This document shows positions 1 to 8,195 of a stretch of 64,000 nt of DNA, in pieces (position 1 is the stretch's first letter; every line of letters starts with the position of its first letter). The DNA comes from Halobellus inordinatus (GTDB lineage Archaea > Halobacteriota > Halobacteria > Halobacteriales > Haloferacaceae). A program made the translations under genes and the position numbers. The stretch spans positions 248,001-312,000 of the forward strand of contig NZ_JANHAV010000001.1 of NCBI RefSeq assembly GCF_024464655.1, in the 5' to 3' direction. Below the pieces are notes generated by a model that was given only the letters and a program-made list of their open reading frames with translations, was not told the DNA's origin and made no database searches.

Positions 1-190
1 CCCGACGCTCCCGATCTCGATCGCGCTCGCCCAGCGGCTGCCGGAGACGCCGTTCCGCTTCGCTGCGACGACACCGCTCGGTGACCGCCGCTGGCGACTC
101 CGGATCGAACCGGGAGCGGTGCCGGACGGCCTCGTCTCGATCGACGCGACCGACGACCAGCGACTGTACGACACCGACTCGGAGTACTGA
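1..190 (+). CDS. C-terminal fragment of an unknown protein
   Basis: An open frame runs in from the left edge and stops with TGA at 188-190. About 62 residues are visible, with an arginine-rich middle (RRWRLRIEP) and an acidic end (DSEY). Codon use fits a real haloarchaeal gene: the third position is almost always G or C. No domain can be recognised in this piece, and the N-terminus lies outside the window. The next gene follows on the same strand after a short gap, so the two may be co-transcribed. Confidence 0.6.
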   Translation, partial: PTLPISIALAQRLPETPFRFAATTPLGDRRWRLRIEPGAVPDGLVSIDATDDQRLYDTDSEY

Positions 191-256
191 CGGTCAACGC
201 TTTCGTCGCTCGCCCCAACCGTGAGACTCATCGACCGTGCCAACCTCTCGGCGGGT

Positions 257-1117
257 ATGTCCGAACACCCCACAGACGCCAGTACTGCGCCGAGCGACAG
301 TGATGCCGGTACTGACTCCTCCGGTGCGATCCCCGACGGCGGTGATCCGAACGCCGCAGACGTCCTCGTCGTCGGCGGAGGCGTCGCCGGGCTGACGGCC
401 GCGACGTTCACCGCTCGCGCGGGACTCGACACCCTCGTCGTCGACGCCGACGAGAGCATCCTGGCCCGGAACGCACACTTAGAGAACGTGCCTGGGTTCC
501 CGGCCGGCATCAACTCACGTCAGTTCCTCGACCTCCTGGGCGAGCAGGCCGACGCGAACGGCGTCCGGCGACAGACGGGGCGCGTCCGCGACGTCGGGCG
601 GCGCGGCGACGGTTTCGAAGTCGCAGTGGCGGCTGGCAACGACGCAACGCCCGCGGAGCGAACGATCAGCGCCGACGCCGTCGTCGCCGCGTCGTGGTCC
701 GACGTCTCGTACCTCGACAGCCTCGGCGTCGACACGCGCGATGCGGGATCGAAGACGTACGTCGAGGTGGACGACCTCGGGCGGACGAACGTCGAGGGCG
801 TCTACGCTGCGGGCCGACTGACCGAGAAGTATCACCAGGCAGTCGTCGCCGCGGGCCACGGCGCCGAGGTCGGCCTGACCGTCGTTCACGACTCCGAGAC
901 GCCGTACTACAACGACTGGGTGACGCCCGAGGGCTACTTCACCGACCGCGGCCGCGAGGTCCCGCCGGGCTGTGAGGAGATCGACGACGCCGAGCGCGAC
1001 CGCCGTGATTCGGCGTCCCGCGACCGAATGCGCGAGGCGTTCACCGAGGCGCATCCGGAACCCCAGCGGACGCATCCGAGCCTCGTCGACGACGAACTGG
1101 GACGACTCGACGAGTAG
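257..1117 (+). CDS. FAD-dependent oxidoreductase, TrxB-like FAD domain only
   Basis: About 286 residues. After an acidic, low-complexity start of about 35 residues comes a Rossmann dinucleotide-binding motif (VLVVGGGVAG, residues about 37-45) and the acidic VVDAD strand end. Near the C-terminus lies the second FAD contact seen in thioredoxin-reductase relatives (GVYAAGR followed by a helix with VVAAGHGAEVG). There is no CxxC redox pair, and the sequence between the two FAD halves is too short for a separate NADPH domain, so this is not a working TrxB. A charged tail of about 60 residues follows. ATG 257 was chosen over an in-frame GTG at 221 because the extra residues look like translated leader. 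Electron donor and substrate are unknown. Confidence 0.8.
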   Translation: MSEHPTDASTAPSDSDAGTDSSGAIPDGGDPNAADVLVVGGGVAGLTAATFTARAGLDTLVVDADESILARNAHLENVPGFPAGINSRQFLDLLGEQADANGVRRQTGRVRDVGRRGDGFEVAVAAGNDATPAERTISADAVVAASWSDVSYLDSLGVDTRDAGSKTYVEVDDLGRTNVEGVYAAGRLTEKYHQAVVAAGHGAEVGLTVVHDSETPYYNDWVTPEGYFTDRGREVPPGCEEIDDAERDRRDSASRDRMREAFTEAHPEPQRTHPSLVDDELGRLDE

Positions 1118-1190
1118 CCGTTTTGCGCCCGCTCGCGCGGAGGGAGCCAGACCGGGGAGTTTTACCCCGCCGCCGTCGAACCCCCGGGCG

Positions 1191-2375
1191 ATGTTAGACG
1201 GCGTCAACGTCGCGCTCGGCGTCTCGGGGAGCATCGCCGCCGTGAAGGTGGTCGAACTCGCCCACGAGTTGCGACGCCAGGGGGCGAACGTCCGCGGTGT
1301 GATGACCGAGAGCGCACAGGGGATCATCCACCCGTGGGCGCTCGAATTCGCGACGGGCAACGACGTGGTGACCGAACTCACCGGGCGCGTCGAACACGTC
1401 GAACTCTGCGGTCGCGACGGCTGGGCCGACGTGCTCTTGCTCGCGCCCGCGACGGCGAACACGGTCGGCAAGATCGCGAGTGCGATCGACGACACGCCGG
1501 TGACGACCTGCGCGACGACCGCGCTCGGCGCGGACCTGCCGGTCGTGATCGCGCCCGCGATGCACGAACCGATGTACGACCACCCGGGCGTGCTGGACGC
1601 CATCGACCGCGTCGAGTCCTGGGGCGTCGATTTCGTCGATCCGCGGATCGAGGAAGGGAAAGCGAAGATCGCGACCGAAGACGCCATCATCACCGCCACC
1701 GCGCGCGCGACGACCGAACGGACGCTCGCGGGTCGTCACGTGGTCGTCACCTCGGGTGCGACCGCAGAAGAGATCGACCCCGTCAGGATTCTCACGAACC
1801 GCGCGTCGGGCAAGACCGGCCGCGCCGTCGCCCGCGCCTGCTACGTCCGCGGGGCCGACGTTACGCTCGTCCACGACGCCGGCGATGTCCACTACGCGGA
1901 CACCGTGACCGTCGAATCCGCCGCCGAGATGCGGGATGCGGTCCTCGCCGCGGTCGGTGAAACCGATGCCGACGGCGACGCGCCCGCCGCGGACGTCGTC
2001 GTGTCCGCGGCCGCTATCTCCGATTACACGGTCGAAGCCGCCGCCGAGAAACTCCGTTCGGGCGATCACCGCACGCTCGAACTCGAACCGACGCCGAAAC
2101 TCCTCGATGGGGTGCGCGAGGCGTATCCGGACCTCCCGATCGTCGGCTTCAAAGCCGAAACGTCCGGCGACGACGAGAAGATGGTCGCAGCCGCTCGCAA
2201 CACCCTCGAACGGACGGACCTCGCGTTCGTCGTCGCCAACGACGCGTCCGTAATGGGCGACGACGAGACGCGGACGCTGTTCGTCGACGCCGACGAAGTC
2301 GACGAGTTCTCGGGATCGAAGACGGCGCTCGGCGGTGCGATCGCGGACCGGATCGCCGTAACGGTTCGCGACTGA
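1191..2375 (+). CDS. coaBC: Bifunctional phosphopantothenoylcysteine decarboxylase / phosphopantothenate-cysteine ligase
   Basis: 394 residues, the usual length for CoaBC (Dfp). It catalyses two steps of coenzyme A synthesis: joining cysteine to phosphopantothenate, then FMN-dependent decarboxylation. The N-terminal flavoprotein half carries GSIAA (13-17), APATANTVGKIA (85-96) and APAMHEPM (121-128). The CoaB half starts near residue 183 with TSGATAEEIDPVR (187-199) and the SGKTG nucleotide loop. Where bacterial CoaC has a reactive cysteine in its flap (ACG), this protein reads EEGKAK; from memory this is the archaeal form. ATG 1191 matches the start of the flavodoxin-like fold. A TTTTAC sequence about 30 nt upstream could be its TATA element. 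Confidence 0.95.
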   Translation: MLDGVNVALGVSGSIAAVKVVELAHELRRQGANVRGVMTESAQGIIHPWALEFATGNDVVTELTGRVEHVELCGRDGWADVLLLAPATANTVGKIASAIDDTPVTTCATTALGADLPVVIAPAMHEPMYDHPGVLDAIDRVESWGVDFVDPRIEEGKAKIATEDAIITATARATTERTLAGRHVVVTSGATAEEIDPVRILTNRASGKTGRAVARACYVRGADVTLVHDAGDVHYADTVTVESAAEMRDAVLAAVGETDADGDAPAADVVVSAAAISDYTVEAAAEKLRSGDHRTLELEPTPKLLDGVREAYPDLPIVGFKAETSGDDEKMVAAARNTLERTDLAFVVANDASVMGDDETRTLFVDADEVDEFSGSKTALGGAIADRIAVTVRD

Positions 2376-2408
2376 ACGCCTCCACGCCGCGCTCGTCGCT
2401 CTGTTCTA

Positions 2409-2678
2409 CTAGTCCCGCGCCACGTCGTTGGCGTCGGCAATCACCTTGTAGACGAGGCCGATCAGGCCACCCAGGACGGCGACGAACCCGACGAGGAAGA
2501 CGACCGCTGCGAGGAGTTGCCCCACGAACCCGGCACCGCCGCCCCGGATCGCCCAATTCGACGCGAACCACCCACCGAGGAGCAACGCGACGTAGCCGGC
2601 CAGGACCACGGCGTACAGAACGGCCATCTCCCGACCGAGCGCGTACTGTAACGCGTCTCGTGCGCTAACTGTTGACAT
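2409..2678 (-). CDS. Small two-helix membrane protein
   Basis: 89 residues with two hydrophobic segments (about 18-38 and 52-80) joined by a short glycine-rich loop (RGGGAG), and short polar ends. No domain is recognisable; proteins of this size and shape are common in haloarchaea and are mostly uncharacterised. It lies between convergently placed coaBC and the Lrp-type regulator, on the same strand as the regulator but separated by about 70 nt. The amino-acid composition and GC-rich third positions support it as a real gene rather than a shadow of another frame. Confidence 0.75.
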   Translation of the reverse strand: MSTVSARDALQYALGREMAVLYAVVLAGYVALLLGGWFASNWAIRGGGAGFVGQLLAAVVFLVGFVAVLGGLIGLVYKVIADANDVARD

Positions 2679-2750
2679 ACCATCTCTACGGTATCTTCGC
2701 GAATAACGGCTGCGTCGCTCGGGGCGACACTGCCCGGTCGGAGGACCGTC

Positions 2751-3230
2751 TCACTCCCCGCCGCTGCTGTCTGACCCGAACGGGCTGTAGGGGTTGTTGT
2801 ACTCGTTGCGGATGATCTCCTCTTCGACGATCTCGAAGCCGAGTGAGCTGAGCTCCCGACCGATCCGGCTCAGATCGTCGCTGTCACGGCCGACGGCAGT
2901 GATGTGGACGTTCTCCTCGCCGGTCATAATCTCTCTGACGGAGATCACGCCCTCGACGTCGAGCGCTTGCTCGGCCAACCGCTCGCGCTCGGGGATCGGG
3001 GCCGTACAGAAGATGATCGTGTAGAGCTGATACCCCATCCGCTCGTAGTCGACGTCGACGTGCGTCCCCCGGATGATCCCCTCCGATTCGAGCTTTCCGA
3101 TCCGGTTTCTGACCGTGCTCGCGGAGACGCCCTTCGCCTCGGCGATGTCGCTGCTGGATGTGTGTCTGGCGTCTTTCTGGAGCGCATAGACGATGTAGCG
3201 GTCGAGATCGTCAAGATCGACTGCGGCCAT
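2751..3230 (-). CDS. Lrp/AsnC family transcriptional regulator
   Basis: 159 residues. The N-terminus (LDDLDRYIVYALQKDAR) opens a winged helix-turn-helix of the AsnC type, with the recognition helix in VSASTVRNRIGKLESEG (about 35-51). The C-terminal half is an alpha/beta RAM-like ligand or oligomer domain (VISVREIMTGEENVHITAVG), ending in an acidic tail. Such proteins act in the cytoplasm on transcription in response to amino acids or other small molecules. It sits 3' of the permease/TrkA-N pair on the same strand, separated from it by a palindromic repeat, so it may or may not control that transporter. Confidence 0.9.
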   Translation of the reverse strand: MAAVDLDDLDRYIVYALQKDARHTSSSDIAEAKGVSASTVRNRIGKLESEGIIRGTHVDVDYERMGYQLYTIIFCTAPIPERERLAEQALDVEGVISVREIMTGEENVHITAVGRDSDDLSRIGRELSSLGFEIVEEEIIRNEYNNPYSPFGSDSSGGE

Positions 3231-3297
3231 ACTCTGTGTGCAAATCGAATCATAGATAGGTGTTGTGCTTGTGGCGACAGCGTCAGTGGGGGAGCTA

Positions 3298-3374
3298 TAG
3301 GGAGTATCGTAACTGTTCGGAGACTCTCGCCGTACTGTCCGGCGAGAAATCTATGGAGACGTACGATAATCCCT
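3298..3374. repeat. Palindromic element, copy 1 of 3
   Basis: A non-coding element of about 77 nt with two nested inverted repeats. The outer arms are AGGGAGTATCGTAAC and GTACGATAATCCCT; the inner arms are TCTCGCCG (3325-3332) and CGGCGAGA (3340-3347) around a 7-nt loop. It ends one base from the stop codon of the minus-strand permease. Two further copies lie at 58594-58671 and 32649-32726. Confidence 0.85.
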
Positions 3375-3375
3375 C

Positions 3376-5592
3376 TCAGAACACCCAGCGTTCGAGCATC
3401 TGAGCGATCCGCCCGCGGCGCTGTGAGTCCTCCGGGTGGACGACGAGCACGGGACGGTTCGCCGTCGCGAGATACGACGCGATCCCGTCGTTACCGCGTT
3501 CCGCGGCGCTAACGACGAGGAGGTCCGGAGCGGTCGGCTCCGACTTCGGGTGCGTCGCCGTCCCGCCGTCAGTGAACTGTGCGTGGCTCGAAACCGGGGC
3601 CGAACACAGCTCGGCTACGTCGCCGTGATAGTCTCGGAGCGTTCGCTTCGCGACGACGGACTCGTCCTCGCGATCCACGTACCTGAACGCGATCGATCCA
3701 GCGGCCGACGTGGCGATCGCGTCCGCGATGGCGACTTTCGCCGGATCGTACGGGCCTTCGTCTGAGAGTACGCCGACGACGTCCACGTCGTCGAGCCCTC
3801 CGGGCTCGGCGTGCAAGAGCGCGACGTCACAGGGTGCGTGCCGCCGAACCCAGTCGACGTCGGAGCCGAACAGCCGTCCGCGGAGCCCTGCGGGCGTCGC
3901 CGTCTCCTCGGTGAGGAGGAGATCGACCGACTCGTGGGCGGCGTAGTTGACGGCGGCGTGGCGCACGTCGTGACAGACGATCGTCCCGCTTTTCACGGGC
4001 ACGTCGAACTCGCAGTCGAGTTCGCTCGTCTGCTCGTCGAAGCGCACGTCTGCGGGGGTCTCCGTCTCGGAGGCGTACGTCAGCGGGACCTGATCCGGGA
4101 CCTGCTCGAATCGCACGACAGCGACCTCTCCATCGTGGGTTCGAGCGAGGTCGGACGCGATGCGAACGAACGACCGTTCTTCGTCCTTCGAGACGGCGTG
4201 ATCGAGAGCGACGAGCACGCGGTAGCCGCTGGCCCACTCGTCGAGCGCCTGCTGCGTCCGATCGACGGCGCTGCGGCCGACCTGCCGGCGAACGGCGTCG
4301 ACGGCAACGCCTTCGCGATCGACGCGGCGGCGGCCGTAGAGGAGGAACCAGGCGACGCCGACGGCGATCAGCGCGACTGCACCGACGAACGGGACCAGTC
4401 CCATCTGCGTCAACAACACGAGACCGCTGAGGACGCCGACGATCTGGATCCACGGATACAGCGGTGCGGTGAACGCCGGGTCGTACTCGGCGTTGCCCTC
4501 TCGGAACGCGACGAGCGCGACGTTGATCAGGACGAAGATGAGGATCTGGAAGGCGCTCGCGAGCTTTGCGATCTCTAAGAGCGGGACGAACGCGATCAGC
4601 ACCAGCAGTACGACGCCGGTGAGCGTGATCGAGTTCGAGGGCGTCCCGAAGCGCTCGCTCACGGTCGCCATCGAGTCGGGGACGAGATCGTCACGCGCCA
4701 TCGCGAAGGGGTACCGCGACGAAGAGAGGATCCCGGCGTTCGCCGTACTCACGAGCGCGAGGATCGCGGCGAGGACCACGGCGACGACTCCGGGGGTTCC
4801 CAGCGTCGCCCCGGCGGCGACGGCCATCGGGGTCGCGCTCTCGGCGATCCGCGTCGGCTCCGTGACGCCGATCATCACCGCGACGATCAGCACGTAGAGG
4901 ACCGTCGTGAACGCGAGCGACCCGAGGATCCCGAGCGGGATGTTGCGGTCGGGATCGGCGACCTCCTCGGCGACGCTCGCGACCTTCGTGACGCCTGCGT
5001 AGGATACGAACACCAGCCCGGTGGCCGCCAACAGACCGCCCGCGCCGCCGCCGAAGAACGGCGCGTAGTTTGGCTGTCGGACCGACGGGCCGCCCCCGAC
5101 GACGAACCACACGAGTGCGGCGAGCATCACGACCACGATGGCGACCTGCAGTCGGCCGGTCTGCTTCGCCCCGAGGACGTTCACCACGACGAGGAGCGCC
5201 GCCAGCGCAAGCGCGACCTGTGTCGTGGCGCCGGGCGACACGTCGAACAGCAACAGGAGGTAGGGAACGCCGCCGACGAGCGCGAGCGCACCTTTGAACG
5301 ACAGCGCGAACCACGTTCCGATGCCCGCGACAGTGCCCAAAAGTGGCCCCATCCCGCGTTCGATGAACAGGTAGGTGCCGCCCGCCTCCGGCATCGCCGT
5401 CGCCATCTCGGCTTTCGCGAGGGCGGCCGGGACCACGAGCACGCCCGCGACGAGGTACGCGAGGATGACGGCCGGGCCCGCAATCTCGACCGCGAGGGCC
5501 GGGAGGATGAAGATGCCGCTGCCGACCATCGCGCCGATGCTGATGGCGAGCACCGCCGGGAGCCCGAGGTCGCGTTCGAGCGTCTTCGGCAC
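3376..5592 (-). CDS. APC family amino acid permease with C-terminal UspA domains
   Basis: 738 residues. The first about 430 residues form a transporter of the amino acid-polyamine-organocation superfamily, recognisable by the first helix (ISIGAMVGSGIFILPALA, with the substrate-contact GSGIF turn) and about twelve hydrophobic segments. The remaining about 300 residues are cytoplasmic and contain two UspA-like repeats (first near RVLVALDHAVSKDEE, second near DVDVVGVLSDEGPYDP). The UspA part probably senses nucleotide or stress state and regulates transport; substrate cannot be told. The stop of the upstream TrkA-N gene is one base from this start, so the two genes are one transcription unit. 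Confidence 0.92.
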   Translation of the reverse strand: MPKTLERDLGLPAVLAISIGAMVGSGIFILPALAVEIAGPAVILAYLVAGVLVVPAALAKAEMATAMPEAGGTYLFIERGMGPLLGTVAGIGTWFALSFKGALALVGGVPYLLLLFDVSPGATTQVALALAALLVVVNVLGAKQTGRLQVAIVVVMLAALVWFVVGGGPSVRQPNYAPFFGGGAGGLLAATGLVFVSYAGVTKVASVAEEVADPDRNIPLGILGSLAFTTVLYVLIVAVMIGVTEPTRIAESATPMAVAAGATLGTPGVVAVVLAAILALVSTANAGILSSSRYPFAMARDDLVPDSMATVSERFGTPSNSITLTGVVLLVLIAFVPLLEIAKLASAFQILIFVLINVALVAFREGNAEYDPAFTAPLYPWIQIVGVLSGLVLLTQMGLVPFVGAVALIAVGVAWFLLYGRRRVDREGVAVDAVRRQVGRSAVDRTQQALDEWASGYRVLVALDHAVSKDEERSFVRIASDLARTHDGEVAVVRFEQVPDQVPLTYASETETPADVRFDEQTSELDCEFDVPVKSGTIVCHDVRHAAVNYAAHESVDLLLTEETATPAGLRGRLFGSDVDWVRRHAPCDVALLHAEPGGLDDVDVVGVLSDEGPYDPAKVAIADAIATSAAGSIAFRYVDREDESVVAKRTLRDYHGDVAELCSAPVSSHAQFTDGGTATHPKSEPTAPDLLVVSAAERGNDGIASYLATANRPVLVVHPEDSQRRGRIAQMLERWVF

Positions 5593-5593
5593 G

Positions 5594-6103
5594 TCACCTC
5601 ACCATCCGGTCGTTCGATCGATCGGCACCCTCGGCGACGGCGCCCCGCGTCGGACTGTCCTCGATCGAATCGGCGTTTTCCTCTGCGGTCGTGAGCGCCG
5701 AAATCCGGACGTCGAGCGCGGCCGCAGTGGTCTCGGCGACACAGACGGTATCGACGTCCAGTTCGTCGAACGCCTCGCGGTTTCGCGGGTCGTTGACGAG
5801 AACGACGAGATCGATATCGGCCTCGCGCAGTCGTAACCGCTGGGCCAACAGGAGGTTCATCCCGTCGTTGCCGCCTGTGAGGACCACGATCTCCGCGTTG
5901 CGAGCCGTTTCGACGGCCGTAGAGTCGGTGTCCGTCACTGGTGCGTGGGTCGCGGTCACTCCGTTCGACCCCGCGGCCTCGACGGCTGTTTCGCTTCCGT
6001 CGACGAACCCGACGTCGCCCGTTGCTGGATGGTCTGTGAGGTCCTCTGCGAGACGACGACCGATCTGGCCGCCACCGAGGACGAGTATGTGTGTATCTGT
6101 CAT
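5594..6103 (-). CDS. TrkA-N (RCK-like) NAD-binding protein, single domain
   Basis: 169 residues. The start (HILVLGGGQIGRRLAEDL) is the Rossmann fold of TrkA-N proteins, with an acidic strand-2 end (VDGSE) and VVLTGGNDGMNLLLAQRLR matching the third strand. Full TrkA and KtrA proteins add a TrkA-C ligand domain; here the fold is followed only by about 40 polar residues. It ends one base before the APC-UspA permease and is its probable regulatory partner, sensing NAD(H) or another nucleotide. AT-rich DNA upstream (6140-6230) probably holds the promoter for both genes. Confidence 0.85.
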   Translation of the reverse strand: MTDTHILVLGGGQIGRRLAEDLTDHPATGDVGFVDGSETAVEAAGSNGVTATHAPVTDTDSTAVETARNAEIVVLTGGNDGMNLLLAQRLRLREADIDLVVLVNDPRNREAFDELDVDTVCVAETTAAALDVRISALTTAEENADSIEDSPTRGAVAEGADRSNDRMVR

Positions 6104-6377
6104 CGTGAAGTGTCACGGGACGGCTTCGTGGCAGTCACGCGAATGAATATAGAGGACAGAACGTGATAAATTCTTCTTTAGATTGCTGAATTGTCCTAGA
6201 AATAAGGAATTATTAAACAAACAGTCCGGAGGAACCGGCGTGAGTGGGAGTACTGCCGCTCTCTGCTCTTGGAATCACGAGACGCAGTCTGCGCCCGCGG
6301 CAACTCGGCGCTGGCACAGACGAGGCGGAAAAACGAGTGGGGTGTAGAGAGTTTCCAGAGACCTGATGAGTGTCGGT
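6104..6377. other. AT-rich intergenic region, promoter side of TrkA-N/permease and 3' end of Mrp operon
   Basis: No gene is seen. Bases about 6165-6225 are markedly AT-richer than the rest of the window (for example AATTATTAAACAAACA). On the minus strand CTATATTC near 6145 could serve the TrkA-N gene. A run of five A at 6329-6333 reads as T5 on the minus strand, about 45 nt after the last Mrp stop, and fits a simple archaeal terminator. Confidence 0.5.
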
Positions 6378-8195
6378 CTACAGCAATCCGACGAGCGTCG
6401 CCGCCAGCACGACGATGACGAGGAGCACGCTCGTGGCGATGCTCGCTCTGAGGCTTCCCTCTTTCAACGAACTCCCCTCGCGGCCGACGACCGCGGTGGC
6501 CGGTCCGCGAATCGCACCGTAGGGGTCGGACGCGGCGTCGAGCGCCGCGTTGGCCGTGGCGACGACAGCGCGGTCGACGGTAGCGAACAGGTCGGTGACG
6601 CCGCGGACGAGGCCGCGCATCCCGTAGAACGTGGCCGGTTCGATGACGGCGTCGACGTCGATGCCGCTTCCGATCTTCGAGAGTGGTTTCTTGAGCACGG
6701 CGAAGCCGACGACACCGAGGAACGCGAGCAGGAAGCCCTCACCGAGGTGGCTCAGCGTGAAGGGGTGGGCGTCGGCGGTGCTGCCGGGCAGCAGCGCGAA
6801 CAGCGCGTCCGGGTAGAGCCCGAGCACCACACAGAGCGCCGCGACGCCGAGCATCGCGATCCGCTGGCCGGTGACCGAGCGACGGAGGTTCCACGTCCCG
6901 CTGTGCTCTTTCAGGAACGCGTAGTAGCCGAACTTGATGAACGACATGAACGTCCCGACGCCCGCGAGAAGCAGGATGTAGAAGATACCGTCGAGGTGTT
7001 CTTTGTGCGCGGCCGCGGTGATCATCCCCTTGCTGACGAAACCGTTGAAGCCGGGGAAGCCGCTGATCGAGAGCGCCGCGGCCGTGAACGCGATCGCGGT
7101 CACCGGCAGCGCCCGACCGAGCCCGCCGAGGTACTTCAGGCTCTGCTCGTCGGTCCGCGCGATCACGACGCCCGCGGTCATGAAGAGCAGCGCCTTGTAG
7201 AGGATGTGGTTGAACACGTGTGCGAACGCGCCGGCCGTCGCCAGCGCCGTACCGACGCCGACGCCGGCGACCATATAGCCGACCTGCGACTGGATGTGGT
7301 ACGACAGGAGGCGGCGCATATCGTTCTGCAGGAGCGCGTAGACGACGCCGACCAGCGCCATCGCCGCGCCCATATACGCGATCGCGAGGTTACCGTCCGG
7401 GAAGGCGCGCGCGAGGCCGTAGACGCCCGTCTTGGTCGTATACACCGAGAGGAAGACGCTCGCGGCGACGTGCGGACGTGGATAGGTGTCGGGCAGCCAC
7501 GTGTGCAGGCCGACGAAGCCGACGTTGACGCCGATCCCGATGGCGGCGAGCACGGCTGGGATCCCCGCAGTGATGCCATCGGAGGCGCTGAAGAGGAACG
7601 ACCCGACGTTCGTGTAGTGCCAGATGACCGCGGCCATCAGCAGACTCCCGCCGAGGCCGTGATAGACGGCGTAGCGGAAGCCCGCGCGGACGGCCTCGCC
7701 GCCGTAGTCCCACACGAGGAGAGTGCTCGTGACGGCCATCAGTTCCCAGAAGAACACCATCGTCAGCCAGTCGCCGGCGAAGACGGCCCCGACGCTCGTC
7801 CCGACGTAGCCGAGGGCGAACGCGGTCTGTCGGTTTTCCGCTTCCGAGGAGTACGAGTACAGCACGGCGGCCGCGCCGATGAGCCCGAAGATGACGCCCA
7901 TCAGCCGGGAGAAGGCGTCGACGTTGATGAGGACCGCATCGAAGCCGAGGAACGTGGTCTGCAGGTAGACGCCCGCCGGAACCAGGAGCGACCAGACGGC
8001 GACCCCGCCGGTCGCGAGCACGCCCAGCGCGTGGCCGAGGCGGCGCGAGAGGAACGGCGCGACGATCGCGACCGCCAGGATGGCGAACGCCGGTGGCACC
8101 ACGGTCGGCACGTCGGCCGTCGGCAGCGTCGGCACCTCGGACGCCAGCACCGTCGCCGAGAGGTCGGCGGCGAGCGGCGACACAGTCGCGCTCAT
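6378..8195 (-). CDS. mnhD: Mrp-type cation/proton antiporter, third D-family (NuoM/N-like) subunit
   Basis: 605 residues counted from ATG 8195, which overlaps the upstream TGA by one base (TGATG). It is a polytopic protein of the proton-conducting NuoL/M/N-MrpA/D family. Visible hallmarks are MVFFWELMAVTSTLLVW (conserved Glu in a transmembrane helix), HTWLPDTYPRPHVAAS with the conserved His-Trp-Leu-Pro-Asp, and KTGVYGLARAF with a buried lysine. A C-terminal extension of two or three helices and a soluble stretch follows. A longer in-frame start would add an arginine-rich leader that looks like a shadow of the upstream gene, so it was rejected. It is the last gene of the operon. Confidence 0.9.
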   Translation of the reverse strand: MSATVSPLAADLSATVLASEVPTLPTADVPTVVPPAFAILAVAIVAPFLSRRLGHALGVLATGGVAVWSLLVPAGVYLQTTFLGFDAVLINVDAFSRLMGVIFGLIGAAAVLYSYSSEAENRQTAFALGYVGTSVGAVFAGDWLTMVFFWELMAVTSTLLVWDYGGEAVRAGFRYAVYHGLGGSLLMAAVIWHYTNVGSFLFSASDGITAGIPAVLAAIGIGVNVGFVGLHTWLPDTYPRPHVAASVFLSVYTTKTGVYGLARAFPDGNLAIAYMGAAMALVGVVYALLQNDMRRLLSYHIQSQVGYMVAGVGVGTALATAGAFAHVFNHILYKALLFMTAGVVIARTDEQSLKYLGGLGRALPVTAIAFTAAALSISGFPGFNGFVSKGMITAAAHKEHLDGIFYILLLAGVGTFMSFIKFGYYAFLKEHSGTWNLRRSVTGQRIAMLGVAALCVVLGLYPDALFALLPGSTADAHPFTLSHLGEGFLLAFLGVVGFAVLKKPLSKIGSGIDVDAVIEPATFYGMRGLVRGVTDLFATVDRAVVATANAALDAASDPYGAIRGPATAVVGREGSSLKEGSLRASIATSVLLVIVVLAATLVGLL

